The translations under genes were made by a program, and so were the position numbers. A DNA stretch of 64,000 bases from Candidatus Obscuribacter sp. (lineage in GTDB: Bacteria; Cyanobacteriota; Vampirovibrionia; Obscuribacterales; Obscuribacteraceae). Shown one piece after another: positions 34,790-42,554 of this stretch (position 1 is its first letter; every line of letters starts with the position of its first letter). The notes beneath the pieces were generated by a model, which saw only the letters and a program-made list of their open reading frames with translations, made no database searches and was not told the origin of the DNA. The DNA lies in NCBI GenBank assembly GCA_016718315.1, contig JADKDV010000001.1:1178001-1242000 (forward strand), given 5' to 3'.

Positions 34790-35791
34790 TCAATTACTAC
34801 TGTTCACAGCCAACCGCACAAACAACGGGTAGTGATCAGAGCCTGCAGCACCAAGCAACCGGCGCTCCTTAACCAGGATATTTTGAGTGACAAGGACATG
34901 GTCAATTGGCAAAAAAGGTGGACTATACATAGCAGGCCAACTAGGCGCAAACCCAAATCCTCTGGCACTGTCTTTTAAATTGCCGTCTTCAAGTAATTTA
35001 CCAAAGTACGGTGACCACTGAGTGCAATTCAAATCTCCCACAAGAATTGCCGGGTCACCAAACTCATGTAATTCTTTTGGATAGATTGCCAACTCCTCAT
35101 TGCGTGCGGCAAAATGACCAGGCGGTCCCAGCGGTATGTAAGGGTGCGCTAGTATAATAGTGATGGGTCCAAGCGTCGGATGGTCTATACGAGCGAGTAT
35201 ACGAGCACGGTCACCATATGTGATATGACGCAGTTGGGCATACTTAAATGGATATTTACTATAAATTCGCAAAAAGCCGCTCACAGGCAAATTATCACAG
35301 TATGGATAACTAGCAAGCATGCGTGTATCCAAAAACTTTTCCCAGCCACCACATAGCTCACTGACGAGCACAATATCGGGTTTAAGCGACTCTAGTTGAT
35401 CAAACATGGTTTTTTGATCGTGATTGTAGTGCCCCAAAAGATTGAGATGCAAAAGACTTAGATTAGACTCTCTGGGTCTATCCACCGACAAATAAAATGG
35501 TATCAGGCGATAAAGACAGAGCCCCGCAATGCTCAAGAGCAATACTCTACACACTTTTGCAATAAGTAATCGTGGCTTAAAGAAGCAACTGTCGCCAGTG
35601 ACTATCAGGAGAACAAGCAGCGAGACATAAAGACAAAGAGCGCTTAGATGACAACAAAGCTCACCTAATTGCCCCATGCCATTAAATAGGCTAAGAGCAG
35701 TGATTGCCAAAAGCGCAAGTGTACAAAGGCAAAAACATAGACAAAGACAAAAGGTATAAAAAGCCTTGAGCCACTGTAACAGTCGCTGCAA
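34790..35791 (-). CDS. Membrane-anchored EEP-family hydrolase (paralogue 3)
   Basis: A 333-residue protein with three N-terminal hydrophobic helices unusually rich in Cys and Leu (FCLCLCFCLCTLALL), then the EEP domain: LLHLNLLGH, VLVSELCGGW, LAHPYIP, GDLNCTQWSPYFGKL, IDHVLVTQ and GSDHYPLFVR. It is similar to paralogues 1 and 2, with the same residues in metal and catalytic positions. Start is a TTG at 35791. It follows paralogue 4 by 6 bases in the same direction, mirroring the spacing of the other pair. Confidence 0.8.
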   Translation of the reverse strand: MQRLLQWLKAFYTFCLCLCFCLCTLALLAITALSLFNGMGQLGELCCHLSALCLYVSLLVLLIVTGDSCFFKPRLLIAKVCRVLLLSIAGLCLYRLIPFYLSVDRPRESNLSLLHLNLLGHYNHDQKTMFDQLESLKPDIVLVSELCGGWEKFLDTRMLASYPYCDNLPVSGFLRIYSKYPFKYAQLRHITYGDRARILARIDHPTLGPITIILAHPYIPLGPPGHFAARNEELAIYPKELHEFGDPAILVGDLNCTQWSPYFGKLLEDGNLKDSARGFGFAPSWPAMYSPPFLPIDHVLVTQNILVKERRLLGAAGSDHYPLFVRLAVNSSN

Positions 35792-35797
35792 CTCACT

Positions 35798-36838
35798 CTA
35801 CCTTTGATGAGTCAGGTAGGTAGTAGGCGCAGTACTTGCCGTCAGAGGCTCGGCAAGACCAAGCTTTACCAACACTGGCAAATGATCTGAGCCAGCGTAG
35901 CCGAGCACGCGACGGTCCTTAACAGCAAGATCCTTTGAAACCAAAAACTGATCAATAGTTATAAACGGCTTGACCGTCACGTCAGGCCAGGTAGGAGCAA
36001 AGCCAAAGCCCCTCTCACAGTCTTTTAACTCGCCTTCCTTGACCATGCGCTCATAATACGGAGACCACAGGGTGCAGTTCATATCACCAACGAGTATGCG
36101 CGGTGTGTCAAATTCTTTGAGCTCCTTTGGATAGAGCGCCAGCTCCTCGTTACGAGCAGCAAAGTTAAATATTGGCGTCACAGGATGCACAAGCAAAATT
36201 GTGATTGGTCCAAGCTCAGGATGCACCACCTGTGCAAATAACCTCTTACGATGAACAAACTCTATCTCTTTGAGGTTGTACAGTTTTATCGGATACTTGC
36301 TGTAAAACCCAAACTCACTTTTAAAGCCACTCTTATCAAAATACGGATACTTAATTTCTAGTTTTTTAGCCAGTACCCTTGACCATTCTTTTGAAGATTC
36401 ACTAACCATAACGATGTCCGGATTAGCATCAGCTATTTGCTCGAAAAATGATTGATAGTCCTTATTTTTATCGCCGTGCAAATTGAAATGCAGCAAAGTC
36501 AAATTAGCCCTTTGTGGTGCCTTGTCCTCTCTCATCCAGAGTGGCGCCATTTTGTAACCACAATAAAACAAAATCAAAAACAAACAACCAATATCAATTC
36601 TTGCAATTAAGCTCATTCTCCTGAAAATTGCAGCATCCAAACCAACTACAAGCAAAACAAAGAATGCCGCCAATAGATATAAGACAATCAAATGACAGCT
36701 CAGCTCGCAATAGAGGTGAGCTGCACCAAAGCAACTCAAACCACATACCAGCAAGAGTGCAAGTGTTAAAGCCGTCACAACTAAATAAAAGACGATGGTA
36801 TAAGCAGCGTTTAGCCAGCGTAAGACCGATTTGAACAT
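35798..36838 (-). CDS. Membrane-anchored EEP-family hydrolase (paralogue 4)
   Basis: A 346-residue protein with three N-terminal helices and the EEP domain (LLHFNLHGD, VMVSESSKEW, LVHPVTP, GDMNCTLWSPYYERM, IDQFLVSK, GSDHLPVLVK). It differs from the other three in having IDQ instead of IDH in the penultimate motif and a Ser in place of Leu after the metal-binding Glu, and carries a short extra C-terminal tail (TASTAPTTYLTHQR). It is the most divergent copy; activity may be altered but key Asp, Asn and His remain. First gene of the pair with paralogue 3. Confidence 0.78.
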   Translation of the reverse strand: MFKSVLRWLNAAYTIVFYLVVTALTLALLLVCGLSCFGAAHLYCELSCHLIVLYLLAAFFVLLVVGLDAAIFRRMSLIARIDIGCLFLILFYCGYKMAPLWMREDKAPQRANLTLLHFNLHGDKNKDYQSFFEQIADANPDIVMVSESSKEWSRVLAKKLEIKYPYFDKSGFKSEFGFYSKYPIKLYNLKEIEFVHRKRLFAQVVHPELGPITILLVHPVTPIFNFAARNEELALYPKELKEFDTPRILVGDMNCTLWSPYYERMVKEGELKDCERGFGFAPTWPDVTVKPFITIDQFLVSKDLAVKDRRVLGYAGSDHLPVLVKLGLAEPLTASTAPTTYLTHQR

Positions 36839-36924
36839 TGATTGCCCTCTTTACGCCATCCTAGATGGCGGCAGGCAATATGCCAAATTGCCAGATCACT
36901 TAATGAAGTGTTGGTCGAGGGTAT

Positions 36925-37848
36925 CTATCCCCACTTAGCGAGACGCTCTTTGATTAGCTCAATTGTGGAGTGCGAGTACAAGTGAAATACCAAAAGTTTT
37001 TTCTCCGGCACATACTGGGCAACAGTCTTAGCCGAGACACTGTCCACCAAAAACAAATCAGCATGCTTGACGAGATACTTAACTTCGACTTCGTCTTCTT
37101 TGAGCACAGCGCGCACTGCGACCTCGTCTCCGCGCATAGCAGCGACTAGTTTTGCGGCCATTTCCATCAAGTGCGGACTCGTCGATACAAGAGCTAAGAG
37201 ACTTGATTTGGGCAACTTCTCAACCTGCTCCAGCTCATTGCGAGCGGGCTCGATATTGCATGCGACAAGGCGGGTCAGATCTTTTATATGCTTTTGAAAA
37301 CTAAATAAGTGATAGAGACTTGATACCAGAAGTGAATCATCAATTTGTTTTAAATCCTGCATCAACTCATCTGGAGTAATGCAAACCACTGGCACCTTAA
37401 AATGTGGAGAAAGCTCACCCTGAATAATCTGGAAAAAGTCTTTATTGCCATCCACTGCCAGGATGCGTTTTACAGGGCTGCGACTATTGAGGCGGCTAAC
37501 ACAGGCTTTGACATCATCGACCGAGTAGCCACGCTCGGAGGCGCGGGCGAGGAAGTCGTTAAACATCTCATCTATAGATAGAGAAGTGCTTTCATTCTCA
37601 AATCTGCGACCACTTGATGCTACACGCACCCCGCTACCCTGACGTACTTCCAAGAGGCCAGTCTCTGCCATGTGATTGTAAGCAGCCGTAATCGTGCTGT
37701 AGTGCACCCCGAGACGGTCAGCTAGAGCACGGATACTGGGGAGTTTTTCTTGAGGCTTAAGCGATCCGGAGGCAATGGCCAGTCCGAGTTGCTCGATGAG
37801 CTGGTCGCGAATTGGAACTGAGCTTTCTTTATTGATAGTAAATTTCAT
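36925..37848 (-). CDS. GntR-family transcriptional regulator with a two-lobed C-terminal domain
   Basis: A 307-residue regulator. Residues about 1-75 are the winged helix-turn-helix of GntR proteins (LIEQLGLAIASGSLKPQEKLPSIR, then LADRLGVHYSTITAAYNHM, then LLEVRQGSGVRV). The C-terminal 230 residues show alternating strand-helix stretches (RILAVDGNKDFFQII, VPVVCITPDEL, SLLALVSTSPHLMEMAAKL, HADLFLVDS) like a ligand-binding Rossmann-type domain, not an aminotransferase and not the FadR or UTRA type. The effector is unknown. It lies just beyond the EEP genes on the same strand, and regulating them is possible but not shown. Confidence 0.82.
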   Translation of the reverse strand: MKFTINKESSVPIRDQLIEQLGLAIASGSLKPQEKLPSIRALADRLGVHYSTITAAYNHMAETGLLEVRQGSGVRVASSGRRFENESTSLSIDEMFNDFLARASERGYSVDDVKACVSRLNSRSPVKRILAVDGNKDFFQIIQGELSPHFKVPVVCITPDELMQDLKQIDDSLLVSSLYHLFSFQKHIKDLTRLVACNIEPARNELEQVEKLPKSSLLALVSTSPHLMEMAAKLVAAMRGDEVAVRAVLKEDEVEVKYLVKHADLFLVDSVSAKTVAQYVPEKKLLVFHLYSHSTIELIKERLAKWG

Positions 37849-37867
37849 AGTGACCCTGTAAGCAGAA

Positions 37868-37889
37868 GAGCGCCCCTAGCGGAGCGCTC
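37868..37889. promoter_or_regulatory. Inverted repeat upstream of the GntR gene, candidate operator
   Basis: GAGCGC (37868-37873) and GCGCTC (37884-37889) are separated by 10 bases and lie about 20-41 bases before the GntR start. No T run follows on either strand, so it is unlikely to be a terminator. It could be a binding site for autoregulation. Short arms keep confidence low. Confidence 0.3.
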
Positions 37890-38288
37890 ATTCTACACAA
37901 CTATCTCTGGGCTATGCTCTTTGAAATCTACAAACCTGGTCACTGCTTCACTTAGAAATCTGTCCCTATTTCTATCCACAGTCCTGAGCTTGAGTCCAAA
38001 GTCACTTTGAAAAGATTATCTCGCAAGGAGTGCTGACTGGTGCGAAATATTCTCATTAGTGATGTTGAAAGATTAGCATTTGAAAACAGGTGCGTCAACA
38101 GTACAAATGACAATTAAGGCAGCCACCCCACCACCAAAACGCTCCTTTGCCGCAAATGCTGGGACTTTAGGACTTTTGGCTCCCCACCTTAAATCAGGGC
38201 GATGTCAGGTGAAATATTACAGAATCCAAGTAGTCCCTGTCCCGATGGCAAGGGTTAAAGCGGCACCGTTGCCGGATCATCACAAGTA

Positions 38289-38306
38289 TGCAATCATTCT
38301 CAATAA
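38289..38306. promoter_or_regulatory. Possible Fur box upstream of the Fur-family gene
   Basis: Read on the minus strand the bases contain TTGAGAATGATTGCAT, where GAGAATGAT matches the GATAATGAT half of the classical Fur box at eight of nine positions; the second half is poor. It lies about 60 bases before the Fur-type start and would fit autoregulation. This is a suggestive match only. Confidence 0.25.
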
Positions 38307-38363
38307 GTTGAGTCAAATTCTGACATTGATAGTTCAATTGTCTTACCCACTTTTACTAAGGCC

Positions 38364-38996
38364 ATGGTCGAAAAACAAACCCAAAACAGCCGCGAAGACA
38401 ATTTGAGCAATAGCTCCAGCATGGAAGCGATTGCCGAAATCATCCGCAGCATCCCGCGAGGCGACCATTTAACCGCCCCGGAAGTCTACGAATTAGCCAA
38501 ACAGCGCGGACTCAAGCTCAGTCTGTCGACTGTATATCGCACACTCAACAAGCTAAAAGCCGACGGCAACGTGATTACCGTATCTGGCGACCGCGGTCTT
38601 AGATATGAATCAGTTGAGGACCAGGCACATGATCACTTGATTTGCCTTGGCTGCGGTCTGACCATAGAGTTTTACGATGAGTTGATAAGAGGCTTTGGTC
38701 ATAATGTCGCCCTGCGTAAAGGCTTTGATCACACCACAAGCCGTTTTGACATCCTTGGCTATTGCGAAAAATGCAAAGTCAATGATGAGAGCCACAAACT
38801 AGACGCTTTACAAGACAGCGCTCTTAGTGCCATAGAAAAAACCGAGTCAGCTCTCGATGACTTAAAAATCGCAGTAGAGTTTATGAAGCAACGCAAGACT
38901 GCAAGGGCCGGAGCTCCAGGACGAGCAGCCTTGCAAAAGCTCAACGAGGCAGTAGCAGATCTCGATTTTTTGATGGGCTCAATTAGTCCTGAGTAA
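38364..38996 (+). CDS. Fur-family transcriptional regulator with C-terminal helical extension
   Basis: A 210-residue regulator. The N-terminal winged helix (LTAPEVYELAKQRGLKLSLS, then TVYRTLNKLKADG) is followed by the metal-binding dimerisation domain with HDHLICLGCG and a second pair GYCEKC, forming the structural zinc site of Fur/PerR/Zur proteins. The usual family length is 130-160; here about 60 residues of helix and charged linker follow, ending in LNEAVADLDFLMGSISPE. Which metal or signal it senses cannot be read. The ATG at 38364 has only a weak AAGG upstream. Confidence 0.85.
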   Translation: MVEKQTQNSREDNLSNSSSMEAIAEIIRSIPRGDHLTAPEVYELAKQRGLKLSLSTVYRTLNKLKADGNVITVSGDRGLRYESVEDQAHDHLICLGCGLTIEFYDELIRGFGHNVALRKGFDHTTSRFDILGYCEKCKVNDESHKLDALQDSALSAIEKTESALDDLKIAVEFMKQRKTARAGAPGRAALQKLNEAVADLDFLMGSISPE

Positions 38997-39003
38997 AACA
39001 AGT

Positions 39004-39025
39004 GAGCTACAGATTTTTGTAGCTC
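39004..39025. terminator. Bidirectional terminator between Fur-type and GT2 genes
   Basis: GAGCTACA (39004-39011) and TGTAGCTC (39018-39025) form a perfect 8-bp stem with a 6-base loop between two convergent genes. T residues follow on the minus strand after a short gap; the plus-strand T run is lacking. Confidence 0.55.
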
Positions 39026-39050
39026 AAACTGCAACACACAAAGTACTTAC

Positions 39051-40100
39051 TTACGATTGCTTTGCTGCGTATAGACGCTTGCGCGCTTCTTCTAAATCGC
39101 GTTCTGACTCGACGATAATGTCTTCGTAGTATTTGAGTGTGACTTTACGACTGGCGTTTATTCTGGCGCGCTTAGCTAACATACGCGGCAGGAGTTTGAC
39201 TGCACCCCAGGCACCTTTGAGCCAGGGCACCACCTGACCACCACGCACTATCACTACTGCAAAATAATAACTTTGCCAAAATGCTATGTGTGGCAAAAAC
39301 TTGAGCAATAGTGGCATCGGAATATTTTTAACGATGGTATTAAAATTGTTTTGCGATGACAACCTGACTACCAATGGACTGTAGCCACTACCAGTAGTGC
39401 CGCAACCAAGGTGATAGATTATTGCTGTCGGCACGTAAAAACACTTATAACCAGCTGTTTGAGCACGCAGACCGATATCGACATCCTCAAGGTAAGCAAA
39501 ATAATCCTGATCAAAGAGACCAATATCAACTAGCATTGAGCGACGATATAGTGCAGCACCGCCGCAGGCGCCAAGGATATAACGACCAGTATCAAATAGA
39601 CCGGTATCCTTTTCGCGGTGACCGATACGACCAGGCAAGCCACCACGTCTGTAGCCATCACCAACACCATCGAGCAATGTGTGGTCATCAAAAGCAAGCA
39701 TTTTACAGCCCAGCGAACCACACTCGGGATGTTCGCCCATACCTTTAACCAGCTCTTTAACCCAGTTTTTATCAACTACCGTATCGTTGTTTATAAGTGC
39801 GATAAACTCGCCTTTGGACTCAACAATGCCGCGATTAACAGCCACCGAAAAGCCTGTATTTACCTCGAATTGAGGCACTTTGACTATCTCGTAGTTTTCT
39901 TTGAGAAACTCGACAGAACCGTCTTTAGAGCCATTATCGACAACAATGATCTCAATATTGGTGTAAGTTTGCTTCAACAGTGAATCAAGGCAGTCAGCCA
40001 AGAAGTGCTTGCCATTCCAGTTTGGAATAACAATTGAAACTAAACCTGGCTCAAATTGAGGACTTAAAACCGGTTCGGACTTTGAACTGACTTGACTCAT
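39051..40100 (-). CDS. Family 2 glycosyltransferase
   Basis: A 349-residue GT-A enzyme with SIVIPNWNG near residue 22, VVDNGSKDGSVEFL near 55, the donor-site NNDTVVDKNWV near 103 and the acceptor-side LEDVDIGLRAQTAG near 205 (ED motif). The second half has a short hydrophobic segment near 270 (LPHIAFWQSYYFAVVIV) that may touch the membrane. It is typical of rhamnosyl- or other sugar transferases building surface polysaccharides. The sugar is unknown. It is divergent from a family 4 glycosyltransferase, 70 bases away. Confidence 0.85.
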   Translation of the reverse strand: MSQVSSKSEPVLSPQFEPGLVSIVIPNWNGKHFLADCLDSLLKQTYTNIEIIVVDNGSKDGSVEFLKENYEIVKVPQFEVNTGFSVAVNRGIVESKGEFIALINNDTVVDKNWVKELVKGMGEHPECGSLGCKMLAFDDHTLLDGVGDGYRRGGLPGRIGHREKDTGLFDTGRYILGACGGAALYRRSMLVDIGLFDQDYFAYLEDVDIGLRAQTAGYKCFYVPTAIIYHLGCGTTGSGYSPLVVRLSSQNNFNTIVKNIPMPLLLKFLPHIAFWQSYYFAVVIVRGGQVVPWLKGAWGAVKLLPRMLAKRARINASRKVTLKYYEDIIVESERDLEEARKRLYAAKQS

Positions 40101-40139
40101 AGATACCCTGGCGGCAACGGACCCTTATTTTACACCGGC

Positions 40140-40145
40140 TATAAT
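40140..40145 (+). promoter_or_regulatory. Candidate -10 box of the family 4 glycosyltransferase gene
   Basis: A perfect TATAAT lies 25 bases before the ATG at 40171. No good -35 box is seen at the usual spacing, so it is a weak call. Confidence 0.35.
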
Positions 40146-40170
40146 TAAACCCTCGCAATAAGGCTAAGCA

Positions 40171-41505
40171 ATGGGCACTGTTAAATCGAAAATTCTTATC
40201 ATCACTCTTGAACCAATCGGCGAAAGTATGGCCGGTCCTGCCATCCGTGCTCTTGAAATTGGCAAAAGATTGGCTAGCGAGTTTGAAGTAACTGTCTATA
40301 GCTCAGCAGCTGGCACGAGACCCAAAAACTTGCCAGCCAATGTAAGGCTAGTGCAGGGCGGCGGTAAGCGCGTTTTAGCAGAGCTTGCCCTTGGTCATAC
40401 AGCCATCTTTATACAGGCAAATGTGCTTAAGCCTTTTCCATTTTTGGCAAACATGGGCAAGCATCTCATTGTTGACCTTTATGACCCTTATCTGTTTGCA
40501 GTCTTAGTCCAGTACAAAAACGACCCAGTGCAGGCGTCAGCCAGCTACAGACTGATGCACCAGGTGCTGGAGCTGCACATGACAAGAGCAGATTTTACAG
40601 TCTGCGCCTCCGAGAGACAGCGCGACTACTGGCTTGGCCGCTTTTGTGCGCTTGGTCGCGTCACGCCTGAGATGTACGGACTGGACCCCAGTTTGCGCAA
40701 ACTAATCGACGTTGTGCCTTACGGTCTGCCTGTAGAGCCACCCCAAAAGACAAGCGCCCCTGGACTGAGGCAACGCATCCCTCAATTGGGTCAGAGCCCT
40801 GTCCTACTCTGGGGAGGCGGCATCTGGGATTGGTTTGATCCGCTCACTGTAATAAAAGCAGTCAAGCAATGTCATAGCGACATCCCAGATCTCAAGCTGG
40901 TTTTTATGGGCACCAAGTCTCCCAACGATAAAGTGCCAATCATGGACATGACTTTAAAGGCACGCCAACTGTCTGATGAGCTGGGTCTCACCGACAAGAG
41001 CGTGTTTTTCCTTGATGGCTGGGTGCCATATGAGGATAGGGTCAACTATTTGCTCGATGCCACAATTGCAGTCTCTGCACACTTCGACCTGCCCGAGACC
41101 CGCTTTTCGTTTCGCACCCGCATTCTGGACTATTTCTGGTGCGGTCTGCCCATTTTGACCACCCAAGGCGATCAGCTCGCTGAGCTTATCGATGGCTACA
41201 AAGCTGGTCAGGCACTGCCATACCAGGATGTGGATGGCTGGGCAAGCAGCATCAAAAAAATACTCTTAAATCCAGAAGAGTTAAAAAGTATGCAGCAGGG
41301 CGCCAGACGACTGGCAGAAAAGTTTTATTGGGACGACAATGTAGAACCTTTGCGTAAATTTTTGAGAGAGCCGCATCATCTGCCCGCTTTCGAAAAAGTA
41401 ACTATGCCAAGCCTGTTTGAACGCGCGCACGCTGTGTATAGAAGAGGTGGACAAGAGTTGATTTTGAAACGCTCTAAAGAGCTACTTGGTGACATACTAA
41501 AGTAA
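40171..41505 (+). CDS. Family 4 glycosyltransferase
   Basis: A 444-residue GT-B enzyme. The N-terminal lobe starts ILIITLEPIGESMAGPAIRALEIGKRL, and the C-terminal donor lobe has VLLWGGGIWDWFDP, a FLDGWVPYEDRVNYLLDA stretch and the nucleotide-sugar region ETRFSFRTRILDYFWCGLPILTT. The C-terminus ends in a basic helix. It transfers a sugar from a nucleotide donor; product unknown. Its stop shares one base with the ATG of the CHAD gene, so the two are translationally coupled. This suggests a link between sugar transfer and the CHAD protein. Confidence 0.8.
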   Translation: MGTVKSKILIITLEPIGESMAGPAIRALEIGKRLASEFEVTVYSSAAGTRPKNLPANVRLVQGGGKRVLAELALGHTAIFIQANVLKPFPFLANMGKHLIVDLYDPYLFAVLVQYKNDPVQASASYRLMHQVLELHMTRADFTVCASERQRDYWLGRFCALGRVTPEMYGLDPSLRKLIDVVPYGLPVEPPQKTSAPGLRQRIPQLGQSPVLLWGGGIWDWFDPLTVIKAVKQCHSDIPDLKLVFMGTKSPNDKVPIMDMTLKARQLSDELGLTDKSVFFLDGWVPYEDRVNYLLDATIAVSAHFDLPETRFSFRTRILDYFWCGLPILTTQGDQLAELIDGYKAGQALPYQDVDGWASSIKKILLNPEELKSMQQGARRLAEKFYWDDNVEPLRKFLREPHHLPAFEKVTMPSLFERAHAVYRRGGQELILKRSKELLGDILK

Positions 41506-42440
41506 TGGACACGCTAGTCAAAGCAATCCCCGAACATCTCCTCACCCTTAACTGGTTTGAGCTAGAAGAAGCACGCGCACTCAGCATCCTTGATGATCTA
41601 ACCGTCGAATTAAAGGAACTCAAAGGCAAGTTGTCACCCTCAAAAGTGCACAAATGCCGGGTCGTAATCAGGCGCTGGTACTCCATTTGGGAAATCCTGG
41701 AAGTCGACCATTGGGGCGACGAGAATTACGATCGCAAAGTCAAAAAACCGCTGGGCAAAATCAACAAAGCCCTGGGCAAATTGCGCGATCTGGACGTCAA
41801 CATCAACTTTGCCGAAGAATATCAAGCACCACTCTATGTGCTGTCTGCCTGGCGCAAAAAACGCGCTCGCATCGGGCGCAAAATGGTGCAAAAGATTGCA
41901 GAACTAAAGCCCAAGAAAGTGGCTAAAAATCTAGCCGAACATCTCTCTTTGCGCGCATACGAGCTTGAGCGCATGCTTTTGCCTTTGCCCGAAGAAGAAA
42001 TCGTCATGCCTGCCAGCGAAAAACCCTTTATCAGCCCGCTGGAAGCAGCTAGCTACCAACATATAGAGCGGTTTTTGCTAGAGGCCGAAGCTGAAGCCAA
42101 GAATCATGCCGCCCTGGCTAAAACACCTGTGCAATTGCACGAGCTGAGGCTGACAATAAAACGCTGGCGTTATCTCTTGACAGAGTTTTTTAGCGTCACC
42201 AATATCGACCTGGTCAAAGCGCAGCAGCTACTTGGCAAGCACCATGATTTGATCAGACTCAAAGAAATGGTCGAAAAATCTGCTCGTAAGCTCAAAGGCA
42301 GTCAGTCTCAAAAAGAAATCGCCGAATGTACGACAAGAATCAACCTGGAGTTAACTCGCCTGGAAGACGAAATCCAACTCGTTAAGAAGGCTTTACCATT
42401 TGGTCTGAGACCCTACAAGGTAAGTAAGCTGATAGGCTGA
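41505..42440 (+). CDS. CHAD-domain protein (polyphosphate-binding type)
   Basis: A 311-residue all-helical protein. Two CHAD halves are visible: KVHKCRVVIRRWYSIWEIL with LGKLRDLDVNIN, and QLHELRLTIKRWRYLLTEFF with LLGKHHDLIRLKEMV. CHAD domains bind polyphosphate through conserved His and Arg/Lys on helices, and the basic residues here fit that. No CYTH partner domain (triphosphatase) is fused. The ATG overlaps the stop of the upstream glycosyltransferase by one base. Polyphosphate storage is known from Obscuribacter-type bacteria, so a role there is plausible, but this gene gives no direct proof. Confidence 0.82.
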   Translation: MDTLVKAIPEHLLTLNWFELEEARALSILDDLTVELKELKGKLSPSKVHKCRVVIRRWYSIWEILEVDHWGDENYDRKVKKPLGKINKALGKLRDLDVNINFAEEYQAPLYVLSAWRKKRARIGRKMVQKIAELKPKKVAKNLAEHLSLRAYELERMLLPLPEEEIVMPASEKPFISPLEAASYQHIERFLLEAEAEAKNHAALAKTPVQLHELRLTIKRWRYLLTEFFSVTNIDLVKAQQLLGKHHDLIRLKEMVEKSARKLKGSQSQKEIAECTTRINLELTRLEDEIQLVKKALPFGLRPYKVSKLIG

Positions 42441-42443
42441 TGA

Positions 42444-42457
42444 GCCAAATTTGGCTG
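42444..42457. repeat. Perfect 14-bp palindrome after the CHAD gene
   Basis: AGCCAAA (42444-42450) is followed directly by its complement TTTGGCT (42451-42457) without a loop. It lies just after the CHAD stop codon. It may be a weak terminator or protein-binding site; no T run follows. Confidence 0.6.
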
Positions 42458-42485
42458 CCAAGCATATAAACACACTTAAGTTATA

Positions 42486-42514
42486 TTGAAACTCGGCTAA
42501 AAGTGTCTTAGAAC
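42486..42514 (+). promoter_or_regulatory. Candidate promoter of trxB
   Basis: TTGAAA (42486-42491) is separated by 17 bases from TAGAAC (42509-42514). A second -10-like box, TACAAT, lies slightly downstream (42519-42524). Either would give a leader of about 30-35 bases for the ATG at 42555. Confidence 0.45.
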
Positions 42515-42554
42515 CGCCTACAATCTAATCTGACTGTCCGGTTGGAGCGTGGCC

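Larger units (their letters stand above)
37849..38363. other. Intergenic region of 515 bases between the GntR and Fur-type genes
   Basis: The two genes are divergent, so the promoters of both lie here. Besides the inverted repeat at 37868-37889 and the Fur-like site near 38289-38306, I see no RNA gene or clear -10/-35 pair. An open frame on the plus strand at 38080-38406 overlaps the Fur-type start in another frame; it has no ribosome binding site and no protein-like pattern, so I do not annotate it as a gene. Confidence 0.6.

Noticed and set aside
38080..38406. Open frame of 108 codons upstream of and overlapping the Fur-type gene
   Set aside because: No ribosome binding site, no recognisable pattern, and it overlaps the well-supported Fur-family start in another frame.
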